DNA from: Microvelia longipes
Lineage: Eukaryota; Arthropoda; Insecta; Hemiptera; Veliidae
Direction: 5' to 3'
DNA length: 64,000 nt
Assembly: GCA_018340805.1 (NCBI GenBank)
Contig: JACMZG010001913.1
Location: 6,769,731 to 6,833,730, forward strand
Shown: in pieces, positions 62,311 through 64,000 of the stretch
Numbering within the stretch: the stretch's first letter is position 1
How the letters are laid out: each line of letters begins with the position of its first letter
Notes under the pieces: model-generated
What the model was told of the DNA's origin: nothing
Database searches by the model: none
Seen by the model: only the letters and a program-made list of their open reading frames with translations
Position numbers and translations under genes: made by a program

Positions 62311-63220
62311 GCATATATTTTTATCTACTAACGGCAAAAAAATATACAAGAGTTAATTATTCTTCAAAATATAACGTTAATCTTTGTGAAAAAAATACAA
62401 TATTTCATCAATGTTTCTTTGTTCATTCTCCTTATTAATTATCTGATTTATTATGATTATTAGCAACTTTTCGTTAGTGTATAAAAGTTATCGTTTATAT
62501 ATGTTTATATTACCTACTGCCTTATTTAAACAAGTAAATGATCAAAAAAAATAAAAAAACCGATGACACAAATTTGACACTCATGGTAAAAATTAAAACA
62601 AGCCGTAGATATCAGGGTTGCAACTTTATTTTTTTATATTATATTATGTTTTTTGTAAACAAATTTAATACTTGTATTAGTAATAATTATTATACCGTGA
62701 TATTATTAAATAAATAAATAAAAAACAAGCTAAAAAGAACCATTGCAGACAAAGTGAAAAAAAATTACTTAATAACCTGCAACATAATAACCTCATATAG
62801 TTTCATTTCTCCTCCTAGGGAGTTTCGGACTTTTTTACCATTATATTTAAATGTACATAACTCCTTGGAGGTTTCGTATACCAAGCAATTTTCCCGTACT
62901 GTTTTTAAATATTTTGTTGACAGTGTAGGCAAAATGACATTTTGCAGCTTAAAAACAGTTCGGTAACGAGCAGCTTTGCAGCCATAAGTAGATAAAATTT
63001 TACTTATTTTACTTTCCATATAGACATGTATTACTAGAGAAGGCATACCCTATCTAAATTCATTGAGAGTTACAAGGCTATGAAGAAGGTCTTTTTTTTA
63101 CTGCGGAAAATAGATTTTTTGTCGAGCGAAACGTGACAATAATAAGGAGCCGAATTAAAAAAAACCATTCATAGTTGTGAGTATATGCTTTATTTTTCGG
63201 GCTTAGTGATAGTAAACAAC

Positions 63221-63529
63221 CATAGAGATATATACTAGAGGAGGCATAGCCTATGAATTGAGAGTCCTGAAACATTATTTTGGGGCTGTCAGGGACTCTG
63301 TGTAACCTCAATGAAACCTCTTCTAACAGTAAGTTAAGGTTATAAGAAATCATTTTTTTTCGGCTTCCTGGACATTGTTTGTGTTTTGATTTATATTTCT
63401 ACATTCTTCTATATAATTCACTGTAATTTTGTTCAGTTCATTTGATTATTGATAGTCGAAGGTAGTCAGGTTATTTTTCGATGTTTCAAAATTCAACCAA
63501 TTGAGCCTCTGTAGTAATAAATCTCTTTG
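63221..63529. mobile_element. MITE family C, full copy
   Basis: Starts CATAGAGATATATACTAGAG and ends AATAAATCTCTTTG. Flanks TAAACAAC and TTAAAAAC are only roughly similar. A further fragment of the same family lies at about 63008-63075. It ends 8 bases from the stop of the short ORF at 63537-63656. Confidence 0.75.
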
Positions 63530-63536
63530 TTAAAAA

Positions 63537-63656
63537 CTATTTAGAAGGAAAACAGTACAGTGTACCAGACTTTGCAGGTACGCTTCTTTTGATCGCTTCT
63601 TTGGCCCAAATTTGTAATTCTGGGGGCGAATCTTTAATGTCAAAATCTCTGTCCAT
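63537..63656 (-). CDS. Short ORF or first exon, possibly tyrosine-recombinase-like N-terminus
   Basis: From an ATG at 63656 it reads MDRDFDIKDSPPELQIWAKE, then AIKRSVPAKSGTLY and a stop at 63539-63537. PPELQ..AKEAI...VPAKSG aligns loosely with PPDVLEITTNAKESLLLGKSG of the relic at 31760-32097, so it may be the start of the same family. A possible donor (gtacac) follows KSG, and a MITE (63221-63529) begins 8 bases beyond the stop. The rest of the frame is not found in the window. It could be a genuine first exon or a MITE-interrupted relic. A CTCF-like motif lies about 200 bases upstream. Confidence 0.35.
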   Translation of the reverse strand: MDRDFDIKDSPPELQIWAKEAIKRSVPAKSGTLYCFPSK

Positions 63657-63848
63657 GATTATTAAACACTTGATAATAAATAATCAATAACTTACTTTCT
63701 GAAAATAACAAATCTTCTTTAACAAGAACGTTTGATTATTTATATGAATAAAGCAAGAAGAACAAAGAAAGTAATATTAAAACCTTGTAGTAAACTTACT
63801 ATGTACTTGTACTATGTACTATTTGTACTATGTACTTGTAGTAAACTA

Positions 63849-63865
63849 GCGCCCATCTAGTGGAC
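63849..63865 (-). promoter_or_regulatory. CTCF-like motif
   Basis: The minus strand reads GTCCACTAGATGGGCGC, close to the CTCF consensus CCASYAGRKGGC. It is about 200 bases upstream of the short ORF at 63656. Another match, GTTCCGCTAGATGGCAACAC, is at about 61550-61569 (minus). Motif resemblance only. Confidence 0.35.
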
Positions 63866-64000
63866 ATTTGAGAAAGTAAACAATCGACTGTTTCGTAATA
63901 TTTATACAGTCGCCGACAGTAAAAATGACGAAACCATCGTAGACGGTAAAAATCGCATTTCCCCTACAATTTTAAGGATGTGAAGAGCCTACTTTGCAGC

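Noticed and set aside
62765..63046. 93-codon minus-strand ORF
   Set aside because: No known domain. It overlaps an opposite-strand ORF of similar length and inverted-repeat-like sequence.

Overview
The window is eukaryotic nuclear DNA, most likely from an arthropod and probably an insect. It is very AT-rich, coding exons are short and separated by long GT-AG introns, and most of the sequence is transposon debris and simple repeats. The repeats include (TA)n tracts, minisatellites, hAT-, mariner- and Harbinger-like MITEs, LINEs with an RNase H domain and (TAA)n tails, a Penelope-like GIY-YIG relic and tyrosine-recombinase relics. The species cannot be named from the sequence.

Two real single-copy genes can be rebuilt exon by exon. 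The first is a complete sideroflexin on the minus strand (28780 down to 5431): eight exons, all splice phases consistent, 320 codons before the stop. The second is a complete two-exon ETFRF1 (LYRM5) gene on the plus strand (34867-41942, 83 residues). They lie head to head about 6.1 kb apart. By family knowledge both products are mitochondrial: an inner-membrane serine carrier, and an LYR-motif regulator of electron-transfer flavoprotein.

Layout: 1-5430, TA repeats, a 17-bp minisatellite and a 0.94-kb tandem duplication carrying a hAT-like MITE. 5431-28780, the sideroflexin gene, with introns full of MITEs, a 28-bp satellite array, a 0.49-kb foldback and copies of a repeat that carries a 5S-rRNA-like segment. 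28781-34866, the AT-rich intergenic region with a tyrosine-recombinase relic. 34867-41942, ETFRF1, whose 6.8-kb intron holds nested MITEs, an 83-base poly(A), a 34-bp minisatellite, an uninterrupted 347-codon RNase H ORF and a LINE 3' end. 41943-63536, no host gene recognised: foldbacks, a 0.29-kb TA tract, a Penelope relic, a nested LINE complex (52534-58080) and a Harbinger-like MITE. 63537-63656, a short ORF that may be the N-terminus of another tyrosine-recombinase-like protein.

The most notable structures are: (i) a 5'-truncated LINE bracketed by about 473-bp direct repeats that look like an exceptionally long target-site duplication; (ii) a dispersed repeat of about 0.8 kb with an embedded 5S-rRNA-like segment; (iii) a hairpin-bearing 0.6-kb element found at the same internal point of that repeat in two copies, in opposite orientations; and (iv) a mirror-symmetric motif, GAGCGAAGCGAG, shared by unrelated repeat families and amplified in a 61-bp array.
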